A stretch of 43,413 bases of DNA from positions 1-43,413 of the forward strand of contig JACQZW010000040.1 of assembly GCA_016213675.1 (NCBI GenBank). The letters run 5' to 3'. How positions within the stretch are numbered: position 1 is the first letter of the stretch; each line of letters opens with the position of its first letter. Under the pieces are notes generated by a model that did not search any database, was not told the origin of the DNA, and saw nothing but the letters and a program-made list of their open reading frames with translations. Of the stretch, positions 18,041-26,700 are shown piece after piece. Made by a program: the position numbers and the translations under genes. This DNA is from Acidobacteriota bacterium (GTDB lineage Bacteria > Acidobacteriota > Thermoanaerobaculia > Thermoanaerobaculales > Thermoanaerobaculaceae).

Positions 18041-18081
18041 GTAGCGGCCGGCCGCTGGCCGGCCGTCGTCGCATCTGCAGG
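18041..18081 (-). repeat. REP-like palindromic element, copy B
   Basis: This is the inverted counterpart of copy A at 16853-16892. Together they bracket the ferritin-like and DUF1820 genes. It contains GTAGCGGCCGGCCGC and CTGCAGG. Confidence 0.75.
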
Positions 18082-18160
18082 CTTGGTGTCGCGCGGGGAC
18101 AAGCCCTCCCCTGCGTCTTCACCCGCGGGCGCGGCATGCGGGATCAACGCCGAAAAGGCA

Positions 18161-18184
18161 ACGGCCGCCCGGGCGGGCGGCCGT
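18161..18184 (-). terminator. Terminator of the metalloprotease operon
   Basis: A perfect 10-bp stem ACGGCCGCCC / GGGCGGCCGT surrounds a 4-base loop. On the minus strand it is followed by TTGCCTTTTC, a modest U-rich run. It lies 21 bp after the stop codon of the metalloprotease gene and is the best intrinsic terminator in the window. Confidence 0.75.
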
Positions 18185-18205
18185 CTGAAACTCGGAGTTA
18201 CAGGA

Positions 18206-19651
18206 CTACTCGATTTCGAGGAACATCAGCTCGACGGGCACCGGGACGAACCAGCCGATGTCGCGGAACAGCTCGAGCGTGGCGTCGAGGGTGTGGTTGA
18301 GGTCGGCGTTGATTGCCGGCTCCATGAGCAGGTTCGGCGAAGCCGAGGTGTCCCAGTGCGACACCGACGAGCCGGACTGGTACGGGCTCGGCGCGTACAT
18401 CAGCATGCGGCCCGAGACGTTCATGCCGGCAAGCCGCGTGGCCGTCGTGCTGAGGTTGCCGGTCGCCGGCAGGTTGGCCTTGATCAGGGTGCCGTCGGAC
18501 AACGTGACGCGCACCGCCGGGATCGTGATCGACGGATCGGTGCCACCGAGTCCGGCCGGGGGTGGGACGCCGGCCGCGTTTTCGACGACGATCATGCCGA
18601 CTGCGCCGGCGGTCTGGCAGTTGGCCGCCTTGATCACGAAGGTGCAGGTCCCGCGGTCGACGACGCAGAGGCGGCCGGCGGTGAACCCCGTGAGCGCCGT
18701 GCACGCGTCGCTGTTCGGCGCGGTCCCGTCGTTGGCGACCTCCATCATCGCGGTCACGCCGGGGCTCGACAGCGGCGGACCGAACGACGCGGTCCCGACG
18801 TAGTAGCTGCCGTTGGCGGCGCCGTCACCCGAGACCACGAGCTGTGGCGCGTCGTCCATGTTCGCGACGCCGTACGCGTCGGCGTTGGCGCCGGTCCAGG
18901 TCAACCCGACGCCGGTGATCGCCGAGGCGACGCGCTGCGGGTTGGTCTCGGTCGGGTCGGACCACAGGAGCCCGGTGGTCCCGTCGAGCAGGAAGTGGTC
19001 GTACGCGGAGGGCATGGGTGGGATAGGTGGGATAGCAGTGGGGTCGGATAGCCACACGCCGCTGGTGCCACTCGTCGTCGTCGCGAAGCCGAGGCCGTGG
19101 CCCATCTCGTGGAGGAGGACCGCGAGGAAGTCGATGAGCGCGCCCTCGTTGCCGTCGAAGCCGTAGTACCAGCCGGACCCGGCGAGGCAGGTCGGGCTGC
19201 CGAGGTTGACGTTGAACCGGGCGCGCATGTCGTTGCCTGTCGGATCGAGGTCGGTCGTGGCGAGTCGATTCGCCAGCGCGATGAGGTACCACGTCGAGGT
19301 GAACGGGGCGTTCGCGAAGTCGAAGTCGACGGCGAGGGCGCCGCAGGAGCCGAGGACCGCCGAGCTTGCGTCGCAGGTGAGCGCTTCCCAGGTCGCCTGG
19401 ACGTTGATGGTCACCGTGGAGTCGAGGGCGGCGCCCCAGATGCTGGCGGCCTGGTTGAACACGTTGAGACGCTGCTGGCCGATGGTCGTACCTGGGTTGC
19501 CGCCGACGGGCGCGGCCGGGGTCGGGTCGTTGAAGCCGACGCCTGCCGGGTCGTTGTTGATGATGACGATCGTCGCGGCACCTTGCGCGGTCGCGGCGAC
19601 CAGGGCCATGACGAGGATCGCGAGGACGAGGCGAGGGGTCGTGCGTGTCAT
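18206..19651 (-). CDS. Secreted zinc metalloprotease-like protein with PA domain and PVEL-type C-terminus
   Basis: This is a 481-residue protein with a signal peptide (about 1-25). The first half contains the metzincin-like motif LLHEMGHGLGF, with zinc ligands H181 and H185 and catalytic E182. The third ligand position after GHGLGF is occupied by Phe rather than His, so it may be placed elsewhere or be absent. Residues about 300-400 form a PA (protease-associated) domain: GRLCVVDRGTCTFVIKAANC and AVGMIVVEN. The C-terminal part has DATLELFRDIGWF and ends PVELMFLEIE, like the secreted protein at 12290. The likely role is an extracellular protease with unknown substrates. It is 3 bp downstream of the small secreted gene at 19655-20110 and shares its terminator, forming a two-gene operon. 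Confidence 0.82.
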   Translation of the reverse strand: MTRTTPRLVLAILVMALVAATAQGAATIVIINNDPAGVGFNDPTPAAPVGGNPGTTIGQQRLNVFNQAASIWGAALDSTVTINVQATWEALTCDASSAVLGSCGALAVDFDFANAPFTSTWYLIALANRLATTDLDPTGNDMRARFNVNLGSPTCLAGSGWYYGFDGNEGALIDFLAVLLHEMGHGLGFATTTSGTSGVWLSDPTAIPPIPPMPSAYDHFLLDGTTGLLWSDPTETNPQRVASAITGVGLTWTGANADAYGVANMDDAPQLVVSGDGAANGSYYVGTASFGPPLSSPGVTAMMEVANDGTAPNSDACTALTGFTAGRLCVVDRGTCTFVIKAANCQTAGAVGMIVVENAAGVPPPAGLGGTDPSITIPAVRVTLSDGTLIKANLPATGNLSTTATRLAGMNVSGRMLMYAPSPYQSGSSVSHWDTSASPNLLMEPAINADLNHTLDATLELFRDIGWFVPVPVELMFLEIE

Positions 19652-19654
19652 GGC

Positions 19655-20110
19655 CTACCTCCCCTCGCCCTTGACCGGGGCCGGGGCTGGGCTGCCGGGG
19701 ACGAGACCGAGGAAGGCCTTCGCCGGTCCTGGCTCGTCGAAGCAGCCGATCTCGATGGTTCCGTCGGCGGTGCGGCGAGCAAGGACGCCGTGGTCGAAGT
19801 TACCCGTGTACACCGTCGACATCGAGCCGTCGGCGAGCCTCGACTGCTTCGGAGTCGCCGGTCCGCGGGCGAGCAACCGGTCGATCTCGGCGGCCATGCT
19901 CTGGAGCTCCTGCGCGGTGGCGAGGCGCAGCATGCCGGTCTGGGCGTCGCGGACGATCACGGCGCGCGGGGCGGCCTGGGCCGATGCCTGCGGCGTGTCG
20001 GGCGGCTGGGCGCCCGGCGTCTTCGGCTCGGTGGCGGTCGCCACGACGGCGAGCGCCAGGGCGCAGGCCATCACGGCGACGATGCGGAAACGGTTCGGGC
20101 TGTTCGACAT
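19655..20110 (-). CDS. Small secreted hypothetical protein, operon partner of the metalloprotease
   Basis: This is a 151-residue protein with a signal peptide (about 8-27, VAVMACALALAVVATA). A Pro/Ala/Gln-rich linker follows, then a compact C-terminal region with GSMSTVYTGNFDHGVLARR and DGTIEIGCFDEPGPAKAFL. From memory, proteins with this C-terminal pattern accompany PA-domain or matrixin-like secreted proteins in several bacteria, but no function is known. A chaperone, inhibitor or propeptide-like role for the protease is only a guess from the 3-bp spacing. The start is preceded on the minus strand by CAGGAGGTAACC, a strong ribosome-binding site. Confidence 0.78.
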   Translation of the reverse strand: MSNSPNRFRIVAVMACALALAVVATATEPKTPGAQPPDTPQASAQAAPRAVIVRDAQTGMLRLATAQELQSMAAEIDRLLARGPATPKQSRLADGSMSTVYTGNFDHGVLARRTADGTIEIGCFDEPGPAKAFLGLVPGSPAPAPVKGEGR

Positions 20111-20167
20111 GATCGGTTACCTCCTGGCGGCGCACGCGTGGGCGCTCGGCGCGCCGCGCCGGTCGTA

Positions 20168-20180
20168 GAGAAACGTTCTC
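20168..20180. promoter_or_regulatory. Near-palindrome upstream of the metalloprotease operon
   Basis: GAGAA-ACG-TTCTC gives 5-bp inverted arms about 58 bp upstream of the operon start, in a locally AT-richer stretch. It may be an operator. A clear promoter was not found beside it. Confidence 0.3.
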
Positions 20181-20270
20181 AATTCAACGACTTGGACGGG
20201 TTCGACACGTTACGAAGATAGCAGGCGCGAGGGGGAAGTCAAGGGAGTCCGCCGGCTCCCGGCCGGGTCG

Positions 20271-20780
20271 CTACGACTCAGGGCCGAGCAGGTCCAGCGC
20301 TTCGCGGACCTCGTGGTTGTTCGGGTCGTAGGCGAGGATCTTCTGCATCGCGCGGCGCTGTTTGTCCTTGTCGCCACGGACGCCCCAGTAGTTGGCGATG
20401 GCGAGCCACGCGCCGGTGTGGCGGGGCGACATCGCGACGGCCTTCTTCAGGCGGTCGAGCGCCTTCTGCCGCCACAGCGGGTTGGCCTGCTCGACCAGTG
20501 CGAGGACGACGAGCGAGTCTGGGTCGGGCGACACCTCGACGGCGGCGGACAGCATGCGGACCGCCACGCGGGCGTCGCCGCCGGAGTCGAGCATCCGGAT
20601 CGCAATCTGCTTGTCGGACTCGGCCTTGTCGAGGTCGGACGGGGTCGGGGCGTCCTGGGCGTCGAAGAGGTGATCGAACCCCGGCGAGGGAGCCAGCTCG
20701 CGCGGGGCCGTGGGCTCCGGCCGCGCCGGCGTGTCGGGGTCGGTGGGCTTGCCGCTCGTGTCGTCTCGACGAAAGAACAT
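20271..20780 (-). CDS. Tetratricopeptide-repeat protein
   Basis: This is a 169-residue protein, probably cytoplasmic. An acidic and Pro-rich N-terminal half (TDPDTPARPEPTAPRELAP) leads into alpha-helical TPR-like repeats: ARVAVRMLSAAVEVSPDPDS, QKALDRLKKAVAMSPRHTGA and QRRAMQKILAYDPNNHEV. Consensus small/large residues at TPR positions are visible, and the C-terminus is short (LDLLGPES). The role is likely protein-protein scaffolding with unknown partners. The frame is open to 20957, but MFFRRDD at 20780 is chosen because GAGGA precedes it and the extension has no domain features. A minus-strand TACAAT at 20858-20863 may be its promoter. It is divergent from the membrane protein at 20902. Confidence 0.75.
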   Translation of the reverse strand: MFFRRDDTSGKPTDPDTPARPEPTAPRELAPSPGFDHLFDAQDAPTPSDLDKAESDKQIAIRMLDSGGDARVAVRMLSAAVEVSPDPDSLVVLALVEQANPLWRQKALDRLKKAVAMSPRHTGAWLAIANYWGVRGDKDKQRRAMQKILAYDPNNHEVREALDLLGPES

Positions 20781-20885
20781 GTGGTCCTCGAGCGCCGGCT
20801 TCCGGCGGTCCGTCCGCGCCACCGCGACGCGTCCCGGCTGCCGATCCGGCGATCCGTATTGTATGCCGTTTCGGCGCGCACCGGT

Positions 20886-20893
20886 GCTAGCAT
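20886..20893 (+). promoter_or_regulatory. Candidate -10 element (GCTAGCAT)
   Basis: This GCTANNNT octamer ends 8 bp before the ATG at 20902, which has no Shine-Dalgarno sequence. This arrangement fits a leaderless transcript. Confidence 0.45.
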
Positions 20894-20901
20894 CCGCCGC
20901 G

Positions 20902-22767
20902 ATGTCCTCACCCATCGGCGCCCGGTCGCAATCCGGCCGCGACCGCCTGGCGGTCACCGCCGTCGCCTGCCTGTTGGTCGTCGCCGCCGTCCACGCCGGC
21001 TTCGTGACCTACTTCACCGGCGTCCTCGCCGAGCGGGAGTTCCTCTCCGGCTCGTTCGACTCGCTGGCCCGCCGCCTGCCGGCGTGGGACGCGAGCGTCG
21101 ACGAGGAGGCGATCGGCTGGGAGGGGATCAAGGACCACGGCAAGACGTTCCTGTACTTCGGTCCGTGGCCGGCGCTCGTGCGCATCGTCCCGCTCGGGCT
21201 GTTCCCCACGATGTACGGGCGCTGGGCCCGCTTCTCGACGCTGGCCGCCGCCTGCATCGCGATGGCCGCATTCGCCTGGCTCGCCGCCCGCTCGCTCGGC
21301 GCCAACCCGCGGCTGTCGCCCCGTGCCCGGCGGCTGTGGCTGGCCGGCTCGCTGGTCGGCTTCGGCCTCGGCACCCCGCTGCTCTTCCTCGTCTCGTGCG
21401 CGCGGGTCTACCACGAGGCGATGGCGTGGGGGCTCGCGCTGTCGCTGGCGTCGCTCGCCGCGTTCCTCGAGATCGTCCGTGGCGCCCCGCGGCGCCGCGC
21501 GGCGTTCCTGCTCTTCTCGACCTTCCTCGGCGCCACCCTGCTGGCCAGGCTCACCTTCGCCCTGCCGCTGTGCCTGATGGCCGTCGTGCTCGTCGCCGGC
21601 GAGGCGACCCGCGCCCTCCGCCGGCGGGCCGGGGCGCTGGGACTGGGCTCGCTGGCGGCGGCGGCGCTGCCGGCCGCGGCCGGCGCGGCCTACGCGATGT
21701 GGTACAACCTCGACCGCTTCGGCTCCCCGTTCAAGCTGTTCTCCTACGCGGGCTGGTACGCCGACCCGGCCAAGTTCGGCGGCGACTTCAACCTGATGCG
21801 GATCCCGTCGGCGCTGTTCAACTACTTCGCCGTGCCGGCGGCGACGTTCCTCGCGCACCCGCCGTTCGTCAACCTGGCGCACACGGTCTACTTCGACCCG
21901 GCGATCTTCTTCGACTGGCACGAGGAGACGCTGTCGTTCACCGTCGGCTCGCCGTGGCTCCTGCTCGGCGCGGCGCTCGGCGCCTGGGCGCTGCTGCGCG
22001 AGCGGGGCGCCTGGCAGGCGAAGGCGGCGCTGGCGGCGCTCGCGGTCCAGGCCGTGCTGATCTCGTCGTACTTCTTCGTCACCCAGCGCTATGCCGCCGA
22101 GTTCATGCCGCTGCTGGCCTTCGCGTACGCCGGGTGGTTGGCCCGCATCGACCACGGGACGCGTCTCGGCCGGGGGTTCGCCTGGGCGTTCGCGCCGCTG
22201 CTGCTCGTCTCGGTCCTCGCGACCACGGTCTCCACCGTGTACTGGAACCTGGCGACCAACGGCGACGTGCCGCTGGCCGGCCGCACGCGGCTGGCCTCGC
22301 TGTTCCGGCCCCGCGGCGAGGTCTCGGAGTGGAAGGGCCGGCGCGTGTTCCTGTCCGACGTGACGCCGGCCGAGCAGAAGGCGGGCAACATGGAGCTGCG
22401 CAACGACCAGAGCATCGCCGGCCGGCCGATCGTCATGGGCGGCCGGTACTACGCCCACGGGCTCGGCATGCACGCCCCCTGCGCGGCGACGTGGGAGGTG
22501 CCGGCAGGGGCCGTGGCGTTCGAGGCCGCCGTCGGCCTGCCGGACGAGGCGCGGCAGTGCGGCACGCCGGCGGTCGACTTCGCGGTGACCACCGACGACG
22601 GCCGGACGCTGGCCGCCAGCGGCACGATCGACAGCCTCGACCCGGCCCGGCCGTTCCGCGTCGAGCTCGGGGGCGCCCGACGGCTCACCCTCGTGCTCGG
22701 CGACGGCGGGAACGGGATCGACTGCGACCACGGCGTGTGGGGCGGCGCGGCGTTCCTGCTGCCGTGA
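20902..22767 (+). CDS. Polytopic membrane protein with C-terminal NPCBM-like carbohydrate-binding domain
   Basis: This is a 621-residue protein. About ten hydrophobic helices span roughly residues 15-470 (for example VTAVACLLVVAAVHAGFV and LLLGAALGAWALL). The arrangement of a first extracytoplasmic loop and later helices resembles GT-C/PMT-type glycosyltransferases, although the usual DxD or ExD loop motif is not obvious. The last 140 residues contain MGGRYYAHGLGMHAPCAATW and end in GVWGGAAFLL, matching the NPCBM (novel putative carbohydrate-binding module) pattern. The likely role is glycan handling at the envelope; direction and substrate are unknown. ATG 20902 is preferred over the longer open frame because the -10 element lies between them. 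sfsA follows after 22 bp and may be co-transcribed. Confidence 0.78.
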   Translation: MSSPIGARSQSGRDRLAVTAVACLLVVAAVHAGFVTYFTGVLAEREFLSGSFDSLARRLPAWDASVDEEAIGWEGIKDHGKTFLYFGPWPALVRIVPLGLFPTMYGRWARFSTLAAACIAMAAFAWLAARSLGANPRLSPRARRLWLAGSLVGFGLGTPLLFLVSCARVYHEAMAWGLALSLASLAAFLEIVRGAPRRRAAFLLFSTFLGATLLARLTFALPLCLMAVVLVAGEATRALRRRAGALGLGSLAAAALPAAAGAAYAMWYNLDRFGSPFKLFSYAGWYADPAKFGGDFNLMRIPSALFNYFAVPAATFLAHPPFVNLAHTVYFDPAIFFDWHEETLSFTVGSPWLLLGAALGAWALLRERGAWQAKAALAALAVQAVLISSYFFVTQRYAAEFMPLLAFAYAGWLARIDHGTRLGRGFAWAFAPLLLVSVLATTVSTVYWNLATNGDVPLAGRTRLASLFRPRGEVSEWKGRRVFLSDVTPAEQKAGNMELRNDQSIAGRPIVMGGRYYAHGLGMHAPCAATWEVPAGAVAFEAAVGLPDEARQCGTPAVDFAVTTDDGRTLAASGTIDSLDPARPFRVELGGARRLTLVLGDGGNGIDCDHGVWGGAAFLLP

Positions 22768-22789
22768 CGGGGACGACTGCGAGCCCCAC

Positions 22790-23491
22790 GTGCGATTCGT
22801 CACCCCTCCCGTCCAGGGAACCCTGCTCCGCCGCTACCAGCGCTTCATCGCCGACGTGCGGCTCGCGGACGGCCGCGTGGTCGTGGCCCACGTCGCCAAC
22901 TCCGGCGCGATGACCGCCTGCTCCGCGCCGGGCAGCCCCTGCTTCGTCACACCGGCTGCCGGCGCCCGGCGCAAGCTCGCGTGGACGCTGGAGATCGTCG
23001 TGGAAGGGGGCGTCCCTGTCGGCGTCAACACGTCGCGGGCCAACGCGTTGGCCGAGGAGGCGCTCCGGCTCGGCGTCGTCCGCCTGCCTGACTCGACCGG
23101 GCCGTGGTCGCTGCGCCGGGAGGTGCGCCTCGCGGCCGGGACCCGCATCGACTTCCTCGTCGAGGACGGCCGCGGACCGACGTGGCTCGAGGTGAAGAGC
23201 GTCTCCTGGGCCGAGGACGGCGTCGCGCTGTTCCCCGACGCGGTGAGCGCGCGGGCCGCCCGTCACCTCGCCGAGCTCGCGGCCCGGGTCCGCGCCGGCG
23301 AGCGCGCCGCGCTCCTCTATCTCGTCCAGCGCGGCGACGCCCGGGCGGTGCGCGCGGCGGCCGCCGTCGATCCGGCCTACGTCGCGGCGCTGGCGGCGGC
23401 CCGGCGGGCGGGGGTGGCGGTCCGGGCGGTCCAGGTCGCCGTGGCGCCGGGCGGCCTCGTCCCCTGGCGGGAGTTGCCCGTCCTGCCGTGA
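22790..23491 (+). CDS. sfsA: DNA/RNA nuclease SfsA
   Basis: This 233-residue protein matches SfsA throughout. An OB-like N-terminal part contains QGTLLRRYQRFIADV and HVANSGAMT. A PD-(D/E)xK-like nuclease core has RIDFLVEDG, WLEVKSVSW and LFPDAVSARAARHLAEL. SfsA was first named for sugar-fermentation stimulation in E. coli and is now viewed as a nuclease family. The start codon is the ATG at 22790, 22 bp after the preceding stop. The final 107 bp (23387-23493) recur exactly at 27600-27706, beyond the inserted repeat-protein gene. The gene therefore keeps a full-length copy while a 3'-end fragment sits 4.1 kb downstream. Confidence 0.93.
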   Translation: MRFVTPPVQGTLLRRYQRFIADVRLADGRVVVAHVANSGAMTACSAPGSPCFVTPAAGARRKLAWTLEIVVEGGVPVGVNTSRANALAEEALRLGVVRLPDSTGPWSLRREVRLAAGTRIDFLVEDGRGPTWLEVKSVSWAEDGVALFPDAVSARAARHLAELAARVRAGERAALLYLVQRGDARAVRAAAAVDPAYVAALAAARRAGVAVRAVQVAVAPGGLVPWRELPVLP

Positions 23492-23493
23492 CG
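23387..23493 (+). repeat. 107-bp direct repeat, copy 1 (3' end of intact sfsA)
   Basis: Identical base for base to 27600-27706 (offset 4213). It covers the last 35 codons of sfsA including the stop codon plus two bases. Mismatches occur immediately on both outer sides (23386 and 23494), so the borders are sharp. Confidence 0.95.
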
Positions 23494-23674
23494 ATGCAGG
23501 CCGGCAGTCGGCTCGTGGGTTCCCAGTCCCGACGAGAGGGCACACTCCGCGCACCCGCGCGAGGCACGCCCGGGTCGACACTCGCTGCCTCGATCTCCGG
23601 GTGGTAGGTCGGGGAGCCCTGGCGGTGGCCGACGGCGCCGGCTGCGACACAAGCGCGAAGGTGCGCACGAAGTG

Positions 23675-23680
23675 TATGAT
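23675..23680 (+). promoter_or_regulatory. Candidate -10 hexamer (TATGAT) for the repeat-protein gene
   Basis: TATGAT lies 70 bp upstream of the preferred start at 23751 in the 255-bp gap after sfsA. No good -35 is present. If real, the inserted segment carries its own promoter. No other feature was recognised in 23494-23747. Confidence 0.35.
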
Positions 23681-23750
23681 CTGCGTCAACGGCCACCGGG
23701 GCTTGGCGACCCCGATTTCGTCATGTCGAGACTAGCTCGGAGGGCTCATG

Positions 23751-26700
23751 ATGAGTTTCCATCGGTGTGTCGCGTCCTTCATGGCTATCCTGGCATCGAG
23801 CATGTTTGGAGCTCTGGGATGGGCCGGAGAGGGTCCTGTCGCCCCTTCAAGGGCGGAACGCGCCAGGGCGACCCTGGACGAGGCTTCCACCGACGTCGAG
23901 CGAGCTGCCATAGACCTAGAGACCTCGCGCCGGGTCGGTCAGGGGCCACCACGCCGCCTCCAACTGCAACTGGACATCGCAGAGGCACGGGTGCGCGAGG
24001 CCCTGGAATCCCTGTACGGCGTGCGGTGGAACGAGGTGCAACCGGACCTCGACTCGGCGTTCAGGCTTCTGGGCGGGCTGACGAGGCTCGAGGCCGGACT
24101 CCGAGATTGGCGGCGCGACCCGGGCAGCTCGCAGCCTGACGCCGATGCTGCAACGATCCTGTCGGGCAACGGCGCGATCTCCGGCACCGTGACCGAGAGT
24201 GTGACCGGGCTCCCGCTCGGCAGCGTCGAGGTCTCGGCGGTCTGCCTCCCGACGTACTCCAGCTACCTGGCGCGCACTGCGTTCGACGGGGTCTACACGA
24301 TTTCCGGACTCGGCAGCGGCACGTGCTACGTCCACACCAGCTCCACGAGTCACCTCAACGAGCTCTACGACGACATTCCGCTCGCAGGCTCCACCAGCTA
24401 CTTCACGGGGACGCCGGTGGCGGTCACCGATGGGGTGACGACCGGCGGGATCGACTTCGACCTCGATCGCTACGGGGTGATATCCGGGCGAGTGACGGAC
24501 TTCGAGACGGGTGAGGGTGTCGCCGGGGTCCAAGTCGGGGTGTATGACTGGGCTGGCCTCCTCAAGGGCTACGCCGCAACCGGCCCGAACGGCGAGTACC
24601 GGGTCGACACGCTCCTGCCTGGGATTAGCTACGCAGTCACGAGTTCACTCGACTACGGCGACGAGTTGTTCGACGACATTCCCTGCGAGGGCTCGTGCGA
24701 CGAGCGGCTCGGTACTCCGCTGGTGGTGCAGTCGGGGCAGGTCGTGCCCGATATCGACTTCGCGCTCCGGCGAGCCGGATCGATTGCCGGACGTGTGGTC
24801 GACGAGCCGACCGGATTGCCGCCGGTCGTCGGTTACTACTCCTTCGGGGTGTACGTCTACAACTCGGCCGGCGTACTGGTCGCGAGTGACGAGATCGACG
24901 CAGGCGGTGACTACGAGATTCGCGGGCTGAGGCAGGGGACGTACTTCGTTCGGACCGGCAACAGCTACGGCGGGTACCGCAACGAGCTCTACGACGACCT
25001 TGTATGCCACCCTTCGTGTCAGGTGCTGTCCGGAACGCCGGTCGCTGTCGAGTGGGGCGCGGAGACGAGCGGTATCGACTTCGCACTGGCGAAGCTCGGG
25101 AGCATCCAGGGCCATGTTGCGGATGCCGTGAACGGCCTCCCCCTCGCGGCTCAGATCGGGGTGTTCAACGAGAGCGGCGGGTACGTCGGGTATGGCACAC
25201 CTGACCCCAGCGGTGACTACTTCACCGGCGCACTGACCGACGGAGCGTACTACGTCGTCGCGTACCACGACGTGTATGTCGACGAGCTCTATGACGACCT
25301 TGCCTGCGAGGGCGTGTGTGATCCGACGACCGGCGATCCGGTTGCCGTTGCGACCGGATCTCCGACCTCGGGGATCGACTTTGCGCTCACGCTCGGGGGG
25401 TGGATCACAGGTGAAGTCACTGCGGCCCGCGACCGGGCGCCCCTGGAAGGGGTGACCGTCGAGATCTACGACGATGTAGGCGAGTCGGTGGCGTCGACGA
25501 CGACGAATCGGAACGGCCGCTTCACCGTCAAGGACCTCGCCGCCGGGACGTACTTCGCGGTGGCGGGTCCCGACCCGTGGGCAACCGCTCCAGTCTGGAT
25601 GCCCGAACTCTACCGGGAACTGCCCTGTCCGGACTCGTGCAACGTCACGGTCGGCACGCCCATCGCCGTGATCGCCGCGACTGGGACGAGCGGCGTCGAC
25701 TTCTCCTTGACCCGGCTGGGTAGAATCACCGGCCGCCTCACAGACGAAGCCACGGGTTCGGCGCTCGCTGACGGGTATGTCTACGCGTACGACAGCGCAG
25801 GTTCCTACGTCCAGTCGGATTGGATCGACGCGACTGGCCGATACACCATCTCTGGGCTCCAGGCCGGGACCTACTACGTCAGGACCTACTTCACGCACAG
25901 CTACGTGGACGAGCTGTGGGACAACCTACCGTGCCCGGCCTCATGCAGCGTGACCTCCGGAACGCCGATCCCGGTCGAGCTCGATGGCGAGGCCAGCGGC
26001 GTCGATTTCGCGCTGACGCGACTCGGCCGGATTCTGGGCGCCGTCTCGGACGCGGCAACGGGGTTGCCGCTTTCGAGTGTTCAGGTCGCTCTCTTCGACT
26101 CCGCCGGTATCGTGGTTGCTTCCGACTACACCGACGCGACGGGTCGCTACGAGCTGCAGGTGACATCTACCCAGACGAGCTGGTTCGTGGCGACGCAATA
26201 CAACACGAGCTACCTCGACGAACTGTTCGACGATCTTCCGTGCGACCCGACCTGCAACGTAACGACAGGCAAGCCGGTTCCGGGCGGCCCGGGCGTTCAG
26301 ACCGCCGGCATCGACTTCGCCCTGCAGGTGCTGGGCTCGATCACGGGGCGAGTGACCGACGCCCTCGGCGGCCAAGGGCTAGGAGGGTACAACGGCTCAA
26401 TACGCGTCTTCGACTCTGCGAGCACAGAGGTTGGATGGGCCTACCCCGACTCCCTCGGCGAATATCACCTGTCCGGGCTCCCGGCAGGTCAGTACTTCGT
26501 CGCGACGCGCGGCTGGACGGAGAACCGCGACGAGCTCTACGACGACCTGCCATGCGACCCTCAGTGCAACGTCACTGCCGGGACCCCGGTGGCGGTCGTG
26601 CTCGGACAGTCGACGCCGAACATCGACTTTGCGCTGAGCCGGCTGGGCAGCATCACCGGGCGGATCACCGACGCGAACACGTCGCTGGCGCTTGACTGGG

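Noticed and set aside
19010..19040. Short tandem repeat GGTGGGATA in the metalloprotease gene
   Set aside because: It encodes an in-frame IPPIPP loop; too short to treat as a separate repeat.
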